Part shown: in pieces, positions 19,037-27,403 of the stretch | Layout: every line of letters starts with the position of its first letter | Numbering within the stretch: position 1 is the first letter of the stretch | From: Oceanobacillus sp. Castelsardo | GTDB taxonomy: Bacteria > Bacillota > Bacilli > Bacillales > Amphibacillaceae | DNA: 64,000 bases | NCBI RefSeq assembly: GCF_001659985.1 | Contig: NZ_LYCS01000002.1 | Coordinates: 434,001 to 498,000 of the forward strand | Direction: 5' to 3' | Made by a program: the position numbers and the translations under genes | The notes under the pieces: model-generated | What the model was told of the DNA's origin: nothing | Database searches by the model: none | What the model saw: only the letters and a program-made list of their open reading frames with translations

Positions 19037-19888
19037 TTATACCCCCGCTTCCAATTCTTGAACAGCATTGTCAAATTCTTCATCTGTCGGAACTCGTGAA
19101 TGCCATCTATGCGTATTTTCCATAAAGGAAACACCTTTTCCTTTAACCGTATTCGCGACAATGATTGTCGGCTTACCAGATACAGTACGTGCTTCACTCA
19201 GAGCTTTTGTAATCTCCACATGATCATGACCATCGATTTCGATTACGTTCCAACCAAATGCTTTCCAGCGTTCGCCAGGATTTGCAACTGGTACTTCACG
19301 TTCATCATAGTTCTCTCCCCAACCGAACTGCTGTAATTTATTGTTATCTAAAATAACTACTAAATTATCTAACTTGTATTTAGAAGCTACATCTGCCGCT
19401 TCCCAAACTTGGCCTTCTTGTGATTCTCCATCACCAATCATGCAGTAAGTGCGGAAATCTAAGTTTTTAAGTTTTGCACCAAGTGCCATTCCTACTGCCG
19501 CGGAAATACCTTGACCTAATGAACCTGTTGACATATCAAGCCCAGGTAAAATATTCATATCTGGGTGCGCTTGAAGTCTAGAATCCATGGAATCGAATGT
19601 ATCCAACTCTTTAATAGGGTAATATCCTTTAAGTGCCAAAACGGTATAAAGTGCTACTGCAGAATGTCCTTTAGATAAAACAAAACGATCTCGGTTTTCA
19701 TCTCTTGCATCTTCTGGATTAACATTCATTTCATTAAAATATAAATTAATTAATACATCTACAGCTGACATTGGTCCACCAATGTGTCCAGCACCCGCGT
19801 TATGGACTGTATGAACAACTAGTTTTCTAGATTCTATTGATTTTTCTTTTAAAAGCTGTAACTTTTCTTCACTTAGCAAATTACTCAA
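19037..19888 (-). CDS. Transketolase N-terminal subunit (split enzyme)
   Basis: 283 residues of the ThDP pyrophosphate domain: AGAGHIGGPMSAVDVL near 30, SKGHSAVALY near 73, and the ThDP-Mg motif from GDGESQEGQ (near 150) to LDNN. It starts with TTG; AAGGAGG stands eight bases before it. First gene of the operon tktN-tktC-aldh-epimerase. Two LacI-type palindromes lie directly upstream (19920 and 20001). These are the same palindromes that precede the iolGDBEX operon and the PFK-like gene, which ties this transketolase to inositol use. Confidence 0.9.
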   Translation of the reverse strand: MSNLLSEEKLQLLKEKSIESRKLVVHTVHNAGAGHIGGPMSAVDVLINLYFNEMNVNPEDARDENRDRFVLSKGHSAVALYTVLALKGYYPIKELDTFDSMDSRLQAHPDMNILPGLDMSTGSLGQGISAAVGMALGAKLKNLDFRTYCMIGDGESQEGQVWEAADVASKYKLDNLVVILDNNKLQQFGWGENYDEREVPVANPGERWKAFGWNVIEIDGHDHVEITKALSEARTVSGKPTIIVANTVKGKGVSFMENTHRWHSRVPTDEEFDNAVQELEAGV

Positions 19889-19919
19889 ACCAAACTCCTC
19901 CTTAATGATTAAGTTTTTT

Positions 19920-19935
19920 GATTAACCGCTTTACC
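19920..19935. promoter_or_regulatory. LacI-type operator, proximal site of the transketolase operon
   Basis: GATTAACCGCTTTACC, 32 bp before the tktN start. Confidence 0.6.
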
Positions 19936-20000
19936 AAAAGTGAAAAGAAAAATACTTGATACCATCTTTTATTATGGAGATTTTGAATAATCAACGATTT

Positions 20001-20016
20001 GATTAAGCGTTTTACC
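20001..20016. promoter_or_regulatory. LacI-type operator, distal site of the transketolase operon
   Basis: GATTAAGCGTTTTACC. Its centre is 81 bp from that of the proximal site, close to eight helical turns, so the two sites could be bridged by one LacI-family protein. Confidence 0.6.
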
Positions 20017-20054
20017 ACGTTATATATCAAGTATATTTCTATTCTTTTAAAATG

Positions 20055-21083
20055 TCAACACGTAGGTTTTTTAAAAAGAAGACTTCCTTCTGGTACTTCT
20101 GTTATAACGGAATTGTTATACAACGATTCATAACTCTTTTGAATATAGCGGATCATTTCTATAGAATGGTCGGCATTGTATTTCGGTGATTTATTTTCTT
20201 TGATGCATTCCTGGAAATGTTCCACTTGTTCTAAATACTGATCTGATTGAAATGCTTCTTTATAAATAACATTATTTTGTATATCTTTCACGGTTACTTT
20301 ACCACGTTGGTCTAATGATGATTGATCTGGACGGAAAGAACCATCAACGCGAATTGTACCTTCTGAACCAAAAATTTCATAATAATCGATGAAAGGTAAT
20401 TCCATAGAAGAAGAAATTTCTGCTGTACGATTATCTTGATCAATTAATACACATGTTGAAGAAATATCAACCCCATACTCTGGATGAATATGACCGGTCA
20501 TGGAAAACTTCACCGGTTTCATACCAACAATTTGGGTAATCGCATGCATTCCATAACATCCTACATCCCACATGGCTCCTCCACCAAGTTCTTTATCCAA
20601 TCTAACGTTATTTGGATCATCTAATTGATAAGAGAAGTGTGCTTTCACATGTTGATAATCTCCAATAATTCCGGAATCTAATAATTCTTTTACCTTCGCA
20701 TGTTGTTTATGGAATTGATACATAAATGCTTCCATAAATACAACGTTATTTCTTTCCACAGCTTCCTTAATTTCAATCATATCTTTCTCTTCTAACACAG
20801 CTGGCTTTTCTAATAATACGTGCTTACCAGCGTCCATTGCTTTAATGGCCCATTCTTTATGTAGTGAATTTGGTAGTGGAATATAAATAGCATCAATAGT
20901 TGGATCATGAACGAGTTCTTCATACGATTCATAGATGGTTGGAATCTTAAATTTTTCCGCTTTTTCTTTTGTTCTCGATGCAATGGCTGAAACGACTGCA
21001 TTTTCAGACCGTCGTAATGCAGGTACCATTTGTTCATAAGCTATATTTGCTGCACTTAAAATTCCCCATCTCACTTTGGACAT
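20055..21083 (-). CDS. Gfo/Idh/MocA family oxidoreductase C (dihydrodiol-dehydrogenase-like)
   Basis: 342 residues, closest in the window to oxidoreductase B at 14116-15126. Rossmann variant GILSAANIAYEQ, lysine motif LEKPAV near 94, active-site WDVGCYGMH with a tyrosine instead of the IolG histidine. AAGGAGG is well placed before the ATG. It is separated by 154 bp from the upstream iolX-like gene and I see no LacI-type palindrome in that gap, so it may be read from the iol operon. Family members oxidise or reduce cyclic polyols and aldoses. The exact substrate is unknown. Confidence 0.82.
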   Translation of the reverse strand: MSKVRWGILSAANIAYEQMVPALRRSENAVVSAIASRTKEKAEKFKIPTIYESYEELVHDPTIDAIYIPLPNSLHKEWAIKAMDAGKHVLLEKPAVLEEKDMIEIKEAVERNNVVFMEAFMYQFHKQHAKVKELLDSGIIGDYQHVKAHFSYQLDDPNNVRLDKELGGGAMWDVGCYGMHAITQIVGMKPVKFSMTGHIHPEYGVDISSTCVLIDQDNRTAEISSSMELPFIDYYEIFGSEGTIRVDGSFRPDQSSLDQRGKVTVKDIQNNVIYKEAFQSDQYLEQVEHFQECIKENKSPKYNADHSIEMIRYIQKSYESLYNNSVITEVPEGSLLFKKPTC

Positions 21084-21237
21084 AGATTTCTTCCTCCTTA
21101 AATATTCTATAAATTAATCTGCGGTCCGATTATTCGATTAACGAATTCTCACCGCAAGTAACGGATTTCTGTTCTCAGATATTTGAGCAGCTAAGAGAGT
21201 GAAAAAGTAAAGTATTTTACACTCTCTGATAACACTA

Positions 21238-22272
21238 TTATATTAAGCTCCCCTGATTCAATGATTTAACCTCTACCTTTTCCCCTGATAAGAAAGACTG
21301 GGTTGCCGCTGTTGCAATTTCAAGCGCTGCCTTTCCGTCCACCGCTGTACAAAGTGGTGTTTCCCCTTTTCGTACCGATTCGATAAACGCAATCATTTCA
21401 AGTAGATATGCATCTTGGAAACGGGATGGGAAGTCTTGAATTAAATCATGTGTACTTCCTTTTGATGTTAGAATGTTTACATCTGTATTGCGCATGGAAC
21501 CAATTTGAATGGATCCTTCTGTCCCTACTACTTCCCCACGGATATCATAGGCATATGGAGCAACACGCATTGTTTCCACATCACCTGTCGCACCACCATC
21601 AAATGTTACATACGTTAAACCTTGGTCAACATCATTGTATTTTTTCATAAAACGATTGGATTCTAGTAAAATACTTCCTGTAGATTGCACGGATGTTACA
21701 TCTTGGTTCATTAAAAAGCGTGCGATATCATAATCATGGATGGCGATATCTAGGAAAATACCACCACTATATTTAATAAATTCTTCATGTGGTACATTTC
21801 CGTCACGGCTAAGCCCTTTAAAGTATAATGGTTTCCCAATGTCTCCCGCTTCAATTCTTTTCTTCGCTTCACTATAGGCTGGGTCAAATCTTCTCATAAA
21901 CCCAACTTGACAGTTCACTTTCTGTTCCTCGAGAACTTGAATCACTTCATCCGCATCAGCAAGTTCTTTAGTTAACGGTTTTTCCACAAAAATTTGTTTT
22001 CCATTTTTAGCCGCTTCTTTAATTAATTCTGCATGTGTTGAAGTAGGTGTAACAATAACAACAGCATCGATGGTGTCATCATGAAAAGCAGCATTAATAT
22101 CTTGAGACCAATTTTTCACTCCTAATTCTCTTGCTACTTGTTCCGCACGACCTTCCATTGGGTCAATGACTGTAACAAGTTCCGCACCTTTTACTTTTTG
22201 TGCAAGATTTTCTGCATGCCAGTAACCCAATCTTCCAAGTCCTAAGACCGCTGTACGTACTACTTCTTTCAT
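21238..22272 (-). CDS. Inositol dehydrogenase, IolX/IolG-like (oxidoreductase D)
   Basis: 344 residues, NAD-dependent dehydrogenase for myo- or scyllo-inositol. Rossmann motif VLGLGRLGYWH, lysine in VEKPLT near 99, QVGFMRRFDPAYSEAKKR near 125, active-site DIAIHDYDIARF near 175. It belongs with the proteins at 26323 and 37534 in one subgroup that shares MRRFDP, GDIG and YFK segments. GAGGGG precedes the ATG. It follows iolE by 28 bp in the iolG-D-B-E-X operon. Having a second IolG-like enzyme in the operon suggests use of another inositol isomer, as with IolX/IolW of Bacillus subtilis. Confidence 0.83.
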   Translation of the reverse strand: MKEVVRTAVLGLGRLGYWHAENLAQKVKGAELVTVIDPMEGRAEQVARELGVKNWSQDINAAFHDDTIDAVVIVTPTSTHAELIKEAAKNGKQIFVEKPLTKELADADEVIQVLEEQKVNCQVGFMRRFDPAYSEAKKRIEAGDIGKPLYFKGLSRDGNVPHEEFIKYSGGIFLDIAIHDYDIARFLMNQDVTSVQSTGSILLESNRFMKKYNDVDQGLTYVTFDGGATGDVETMRVAPYAYDIRGEVVGTEGSIQIGSMRNTDVNILTSKGSTHDLIQDFPSRFQDAYLLEMIAFIESVRKGETPLCTAVDGKAALEIATAATQSFLSGEKVEVKSLNQGSLI

Positions 22273-22300
22273 ATGATAATCCCCTCTCTATTTCACCTCA

Positions 22301-23236
22301 TTAGTTTTTGGTAATCGGATTTGCTTTTATTTTTTCAATGGTTCCTATAATGAATTCTTTTGATTTCTTCGCATATTGAAATGGATTGTGATCGATAGGG
22401 TCTTGTTCCCCTTCAATTAACGCCCATCCCGAATAATTGTTTTCCATTAAAATTCTAAAGACAGGTTCAAAATCAAGTACGCCATCTCCAGGTACGGTAA
22501 ACATGCCACTACGAATACATTTCCTTATGCTGTAATGCTCTTTACGAGCCTGGTCTAGTACATTTTGTCTGACGTCTTTTAAATGAACATATTTCACTCG
22601 ATCAATATATTTTTGTAAAAGTTGTACTGGATCATTTCCACCGTAATATCCATGTCCTGTATCATACAGCAAGGACACAAAGTTTTTATCGGTCATCTCC
22701 ATTAATCGATCTATTTCTTCAGGTTGTTCCACAACGGTACCTGCATGATGGTGATACACTAAATCCATACCATTTTCCTTGGCAATTTCCCCAGCTTTAT
22801 TTAGCCCTTCCACTAGGTACTTCCAACCTTCATCATCTAATCTTTCAACATATGTTTCATCGATACCACGGGTTGGATCTTGGTTAAGCATCGACCCTCC
22901 TATTTCAGCTGTACTTATTACTTTACAGCCGAATTCCTTTAAAAGTTCAACATGGGCGCGATACGCTTTTAATTCTGCTTCATGTCTCTTTGGGTCGGAG
23001 AAGAATACTGATTTCCATTGCGTTGTTAACTGTAAACCGAATCGATTTAATGCCTTTTTTAATTCTTCTTTATCTTTTGGAAATTTACGACTAATTTCCG
23101 TTCCTTTAAAACCGAGGGCTTGAATATCACCCATCACCTCTTCATATGTATAAAAATCACCATGTTCCAATACATCTTCCCCAACCCAGTTAATTGGGTG
23201 GATACCAAGACTGAATGGTACAGATTGTAAAGTCAT
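22301..23236 (-). CDS. iolE: Inosose dehydratase (2-keto-myo-inositol dehydratase)
   Basis: Removes water from 2-keto-myo-inositol to give the diketone substrate of IolD. 311 residues, TIM barrel, slightly longer than Bacillus IolE (about 297). The N-terminal GIHPINWVGEDV, the histidine triplet YHHHAG near 163, LLYDTGHGYYGG near 190 and YVHLKDVR near 214 are all characteristic IolE segments. GGAGGGG lies six bases before the ATG. It sits between iolB and the iolX-like gene in the LacI-controlled operon. Confidence 0.92.
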   Translation of the reverse strand: MTLQSVPFSLGIHPINWVGEDVLEHGDFYTYEEVMGDIQALGFKGTEISRKFPKDKEELKKALNRFGLQLTTQWKSVFFSDPKRHEAELKAYRAHVELLKEFGCKVISTAEIGGSMLNQDPTRGIDETYVERLDDEGWKYLVEGLNKAGEIAKENGMDLVYHHHAGTVVEQPEEIDRLMEMTDKNFVSLLYDTGHGYYGGNDPVQLLQKYIDRVKYVHLKDVRQNVLDQARKEHYSIRKCIRSGMFTVPGDGVLDFEPVFRILMENNYSGWALIEGEQDPIDHNPFQYAKKSKEFIIGTIEKIKANPITKN

Positions 23237-23295
23237 TGTTTCCCCTCCTTAAGAATATATTAGATGTCCCACATAAATGGGACACCTAATAATAA

Positions 23296-24108
23296 TTAAT
23301 TTTTAGCCAGTAACCATTCATGGTCTTTATCATTCGTAAATTTCCATTCACGAACAGGACCAGCCATCACGTTTAAGTAATATAATTTATATCCTGGTGG
23401 GTTTGATACTGGATGATAGCCTTTTGGAACAAGAACCAAATCGCCATCTTTGACCACGATTGTTTCATCCAAAGATTTGTCATGTGTATACACACGCTGT
23501 ATTGCGAATCCATTTTCTGGAGAACTCACTCTATGATAATAGGTTTCTTCTAAATAACTTTCTTGCGGCAAATTATCTTCATCATGTTTATGTGGTGGAT
23601 AACTTGACCAGTTTCCTTCTGGTGTGAATACTTCAAAAATGAATAAGCTATCTGCCGGCTTATCAGCAGGAATTATATTATGAATCTCGCGTTCTAGGCT
23701 ACCGTATCCGCGCTGTGCTACCACTACATCTTCTGGAGTAATGAGATGAGCTTCATATGTTCCTTTGCCAGGAGCAGTACAAACAGCAATTTCTAAGTCA
23801 GTAAGCGCTGTAAGTTCAACTCTATCATTGGATGATACATAAACGGTATATGCTGGTGAGTCATCGAATACACTCATTCTTTCCCCAATATTATCCCACG
23901 CTTGTGAGTTTGTTTTCGCATCCGCTTTTCCAGAAAGAAGAACGACTGCTACTTCTAAATCTTCTGTTTCCTTTTCAAACGTTTGTCCCGGTTGTAGGTG
24001 GTATACTTCAAAACCTACATATTTCCAACCAGCATCCTCAGGTGTTACTTTAATCACACTTCCATCTTGATTTGGTGTTGCTTTTGATTTAATACGTAAT
24101 TCTGACAT
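23296..24108 (-). CDS. iolB: 5-deoxy-glucuronate isomerase
   Basis: Converts 5-deoxy-D-glucuronate to 2-deoxy-5-keto-D-gluconate (DKG). 270 residues in the bicupin IolB fold. The metal-site YPPHKHDED near 168 and the C-terminal GYHPVSNPPGYKLYYLN near 232 are diagnostic. I choose the ATG at 24108 because a perfect AGGAGG precedes it; a reading from 24141 adds eleven residues with no ribosome site. It is separated from iolD by 285 bp that hold the 21-bp GATATC array, an unusually long gap inside an operon. Confidence 0.93.
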   Translation of the reverse strand: MSELRIKSKATPNQDGSVIKVTPEDAGWKYVGFEVYHLQPGQTFEKETEDLEVAVVLLSGKADAKTNSQAWDNIGERMSVFDDSPAYTVYVSSNDRVELTALTDLEIAVCTAPGKGTYEAHLITPEDVVVAQRGYGSLEREIHNIIPADKPADSLFIFEVFTPEGNWSSYPPHKHDEDNLPQESYLEETYYHRVSSPENGFAIQRVYTHDKSLDETIVVKDGDLVLVPKGYHPVSNPPGYKLYYLNVMAGPVREWKFTNDKDHEWLLAKN

Positions 24109-24177
24109 GATTAGCCTCCTAAATTGTTTTACATCAATCATCCTGTGATGAGAAACAAGTCCCCACAGACATCGAGG

Positions 24178-24352
24178 ATATCTGTACTCTCTTTAGATAT
24201 CAGCTCTCGCACCCTTGATATCAGCTCTCGCACCCTTGATATCAGCTCTCGCACCCTTGATATCAGCTCTCGCACCCTTGATATCAGCTCTCGCACCCTT
24301 GATATCAGCTCTCGCTCCCCAGATATCAGCACTCACACCCGAGATATCGGCA
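24178..24352. repeat. GATATC repeat array 2 (21 bp period) inside the iol operon
   Basis: Eight GATATC/GATATCGG-type cores at 21-base intervals, five consecutive units being exactly GATATCAGCTCTCGCACCCTT, with degenerate units at both ends. Because 21 is a multiple of three, both strands read open as heptapeptide repeats (DISSRTL and RVRELIS). I regard these as by-products and not genes. It lies between iolD and iolB. Confidence 0.9.
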
Positions 24353-24393
24353 CACGCGTCGTGAGGCTTGTTCTTCTCATTCTAAAACCCTAC

Positions 24394-26298
24394 TTAATAT
24401 TTTCTAGCTTGATTTAACTTTTCTTCCATATTTTCATAGGCATTATTTACTGTTTCACTGTTAGATACTTCAGCGACACCTAGGCGCCACCAAGATTCGT
24501 AGCCAGGTACTTTACTTGGAAGGGTCTTAACATGAATTAACGTAGATTTTGTTTCTTGTTTCGCTTTCGCTAGTGCATCACGAAGTTCTTCTACCGTGTT
24601 AGCAGTATATCCTTTAGCTCCCATACTTCTTGCATGTGCAGCAAAATCAAATTCCATATATTCTCCACTTAATTGATTCGTGCTTGCATCACGATAACGG
24701 AATTCGTTTCCAAACCCTTCACTACCCTGACCAACTTGTAGTCCATGGATACATTGGAAACCGTGGTTATCTAGTAAAATAATATTGATTTTCTTGTTTT
24801 CTTGTAAACTTGTTACAAGTTCAGAATGCAACATTAGGTAACTTCCATCCCCAACGATTGCATACGCCTCACGATCTGGCTCAGCCATTTTAATCCCAAG
24901 CGCTGCTTGCACTTCATAACCCATGGTAGAGAATCCGTATTCCATATGATATGTTTTCGGATGAGAGCTTCTCCATAGTTTCAATAGGTCCCCCGGTAAG
25001 CTTCCTGCCGCACAAGTAATAATATCTTTTTCATCAATGAATTTATTTAATTCACCAATTACTTGGGACTGTTCTAACCCTTCTTCATTTTGTAAATTGA
25101 ATAGACGATCTACTTCTTTATCCCAATCTTCTTTTAAGGAAGATAATTCACTTGCTTCATAACCAGATTTATAGTTCTCATCTTTTAGACGTTCAGCCAA
25201 TGCTGTTAAGGCAACTTTTGCATCAGCAATGACCATTTGTGATTCCATCTTCATCGCGTCCATGGAGCAAACATTAATACTTAAAAATTCAACTTCTGGG
25301 TTTTGGAAAGCTACTTTAGAAGCAGTAGAAAAGTCAGTTAGACGAGTACCAATACCGATAATTAAGTCCGCGTCTTTTGCAAGAACATTGGATGCTTTTG
25401 AACCATTTGCACCAGTTCCCCCCATATACATAGGATGATCCCAGGCAAGTGCACTCTTTCCAGCTTGTGTTTCACCAACTGGGATTTGGAAGTCTTCTAT
25501 AAATTGTTTTAACTCATCTGTTGCTAGGGAATAATGTACCCCACCACCTGCAATAATGAATGGTTTCTTTTTCGATTTAATAAGTTCTACTGCACGATCC
25601 AGTGCAACTTCACTTGGAGTTCTTCTTTCCACTGTGTGCGTACGTTTTTTGAAAAATTCAACCGGATAATCGTATGCTTCTGCTTGCACATCTTGTGGAA
25701 GTGCTAATGTGACGGCACCAGTATCAACTGGATCTGTCAGTACACGCATCGCATTTAAACAAGCAGTCATTAATTGCTCAGGACGTACAATACGGTCCCA
25801 GTACTTACTAACAGGTTTGAATGCATCCGTTGCAGACATCGTGTAATCACTAGGATCTTCAATTTGTTGAAGAACCGGGTCAGGCTGACGAGTTGCAAAA
25901 TTATCACTTGGCAGTAATAGTACAGGAATACGGTTAACTGTAGCAGTACCTGCCGCTGTTACCATGTTTAAAGCACCAGGTCCAATGGATGTCGTACAAG
26001 CATAAATTTCTTGGCGATTTTTTTGCTTTGCATAAGCTGTAGCTGTATGGACCATCCCTTGTTCGTTTTTCCCTTGAATAAGAGTCATATCACTTTCTTC
26101 TCTTTCAAGTGCTTCAGCTAAACCAGTTGCATTTCCATGACCGAAGATACCAAAAATCCCCTTCACGAATTTCTTTACTTCCCCATCTACTTCAATGTAT
26201 TGATTGTCCAAGAATTTCAATAGTGCCTGTGACATGGTTAAACGAATCGTTTCATTTTGAACTGCCCTTTTTTCATTTGCAACACGAATAGCTTCCAT
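24394..26298 (-). CDS. iolD: 3D-(3,5/4)-trihydroxycyclohexane-1,2-dione hydrolase
   Basis: ThDP-dependent ring-opening enzyme giving 5-deoxy-glucuronate. 634 residues, the standard IolD length. The acetolactate-synthase-like layout is clear: GIFGHGNATGLAEAL near 50 and the KNEQGMVHTATAYAK activating-glutamate segment near 76. The ThDP-Mg motif begins at GDGSYLMLHSE near 480 and ends at LLDNHGFQC. GAGGAGG lies before the ATG. Second gene of the operon, 24 bp after the iolG-like gene at 26323. Its presence together with iolE and iolB establishes myo-inositol degradation as far as DKG. Confidence 0.95.
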   Translation of the reverse strand: MEAIRVANEKRAVQNETIRLTMSQALLKFLDNQYIEVDGEVKKFVKGIFGIFGHGNATGLAEALEREESDMTLIQGKNEQGMVHTATAYAKQKNRQEIYACTTSIGPGALNMVTAAGTATVNRIPVLLLPSDNFATRQPDPVLQQIEDPSDYTMSATDAFKPVSKYWDRIVRPEQLMTACLNAMRVLTDPVDTGAVTLALPQDVQAEAYDYPVEFFKKRTHTVERRTPSEVALDRAVELIKSKKKPFIIAGGGVHYSLATDELKQFIEDFQIPVGETQAGKSALAWDHPMYMGGTGANGSKASNVLAKDADLIIGIGTRLTDFSTASKVAFQNPEVEFLSINVCSMDAMKMESQMVIADAKVALTALAERLKDENYKSGYEASELSSLKEDWDKEVDRLFNLQNEEGLEQSQVIGELNKFIDEKDIITCAAGSLPGDLLKLWRSSHPKTYHMEYGFSTMGYEVQAALGIKMAEPDREAYAIVGDGSYLMLHSELVTSLQENKKINIILLDNHGFQCIHGLQVGQGSEGFGNEFRYRDASTNQLSGEYMEFDFAAHARSMGAKGYTANTVEELRDALAKAKQETKSTLIHVKTLPSKVPGYESWWRLGVAEVSNSETVNNAYENMEEKLNQARKY

Positions 26299-26322
26299 TT
26301 TATTTCCTCCTCTTATCTTTAA

Positions 26323-27330
26323 TTAAAGAAATACTTTTTCTTTTATCTTAAATGATTCCGTGGCAGCGACAGCAACCTCCAATGATTTCTTGCCATCCAC
26401 TTCATCGACAATTGGCTTCTTATTATTCTGAATACAGTCAATGAAATGTTCTAATTCCGCAACGAAAGCATCTTCAAACTTGGTAAGAAAATCTGGAACA
26501 TTATCATGGTAACTCCTGTTATTTTTTAGAATAATATTGTTATGGTATTGAAGAGACCCTATCTGAATAGAACCTTCTGTGCCAACCACCTCTCCACGAA
26601 TATCGTAGCCAAAAGTGGAATTTCTGCTACCTTCAATACTCGCCGTAGCCCCGTTTTTGAATTTCAGTACCGTAATGGACTGATCGACATCCCCGTATTT
26701 TTCCATAAAAGGATGTACGAGTACATCTCCAAACGATTGAACAGATTCCACTTCATCCTCCATTAGATATCTTGCAATATCATACTCGTGAATATTTAAA
26801 TCTAAGAAAATACCACCACTCGTTTTAATATAGGATTCCGGAGGTGAACCTGGGTCTCGGCTAACTCCTTTGAAATAAAGAGGTTCCCCTATATCACCAT
26901 GTTCAATCCTTTTCTTAGCTCGAACATACGCAGGATCAAACCTGCGCATAAACCCTACTTGGCAGATGACCCCATTATTTGCGACTTCTTTAATTACCTT
27001 ATCCGCTTCTTCCAGTGTTTCTGTAACCGGCTTATCTACAAAAATATGTTTCTTACTTCTTGCTGCTTGACTAATAAGTTCCGCATGGGTTTTTGTTGGT
27101 GTCACGATGATGACAGCATCAATGGACGGATCATCAAATATTTCTTGTGGATCAATCGACCACCTAGCTATCCCCAGTTCTACTGCTGCTCGCTTTGCAC
27201 TTTCTTCCCTTGTAGCAACAACAGCAACAATTTCAGCACCTTTCACTCTAGTAGCAGCATTTTTGGCATGAAAGATACCTAATCTTCCGACACCAATTAC
27301 TGCACAGCGAATCGTTCTCAAATGTATCAC
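26323..27330 (-). CDS. Inositol dehydrogenase-like protein (oxidoreductase E), first gene of the iol operon
   Basis: 335 residues at most. Rossmann motif VIGVGRLGIFH, but the catalytic-lysine motif is VDKPVT instead of the usual EKP, and the active-site segment DLNIHEYDIARY has Glu where the other members have Asp. Close relative of the proteins at 21238 and 37534. Start uncertain: GTG at 27330 is only two bases from AAAAGG, while TTG at 27321 has an eleven-base gap. The operator palindrome at 27370 lies just upstream, so this gene probably heads the iolG-D-B-E-X operon. Confidence 0.82.
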   Translation of the reverse strand: MIHLRTIRCAVIGVGRLGIFHAKNAATRVKGAEIVAVVATREESAKRAAVELGIARWSIDPQEIFDDPSIDAVIIVTPTKTHAELISQAARSKKHIFVDKPVTETLEEADKVIKEVANNGVICQVGFMRRFDPAYVRAKKRIEHGDIGEPLYFKGVSRDPGSPPESYIKTSGGIFLDLNIHEYDIARYLMEDEVESVQSFGDVLVHPFMEKYGDVDQSITVLKFKNGATASIEGSRNSTFGYDIRGEVVGTEGSIQIGSLQYHNNIILKNNRSYHDNVPDFLTKFEDAFVAELEHFIDCIQNNKKPIVDEVDGKKSLEVAVAATESFKIKEKVFL

Positions 27331-27369
27331 TACCTTTTATAAAAAAGTATTTATAGCCTTAAACTCCTA

Positions 27370-27384
27370 AGTTAAGCGCTTTCG
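27370..27384. promoter_or_regulatory. LacI-type operator of the iol operon
   Basis: AGTTAAGCGCTTTCG, about 40 bp before the first gene of the iolG-D-B-E-X operon. Confidence 0.6.
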
Positions 27385-27403
27385 TTGGTGTTAAAAAAAT
27401 ATA

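Noticed and set aside
16584-19888. Sulfoquinovose (sulfo-transketolase) or apiose pathway as explanation of the split transketolase
   Set aside because: No sulfoquinovosidase, sulfonate exporter, apulose kinase or apiose isomerase is visible nearby, and the control sites are those of the iol operon. It is kept only as an alternative.
21110-21175. Possible operator TTCGATTAACGAA before oxidoreductase C
   Set aside because: A short palindrome without the AAGCGCTT core, found only once.
24124-24417. Open frames on both strands with heptapeptide repeats over the 24.2 kb array
   Set aside because: They follow only from the 21 bp unit length (a multiple of three). No ribosome site, and one frame exists on each strand.
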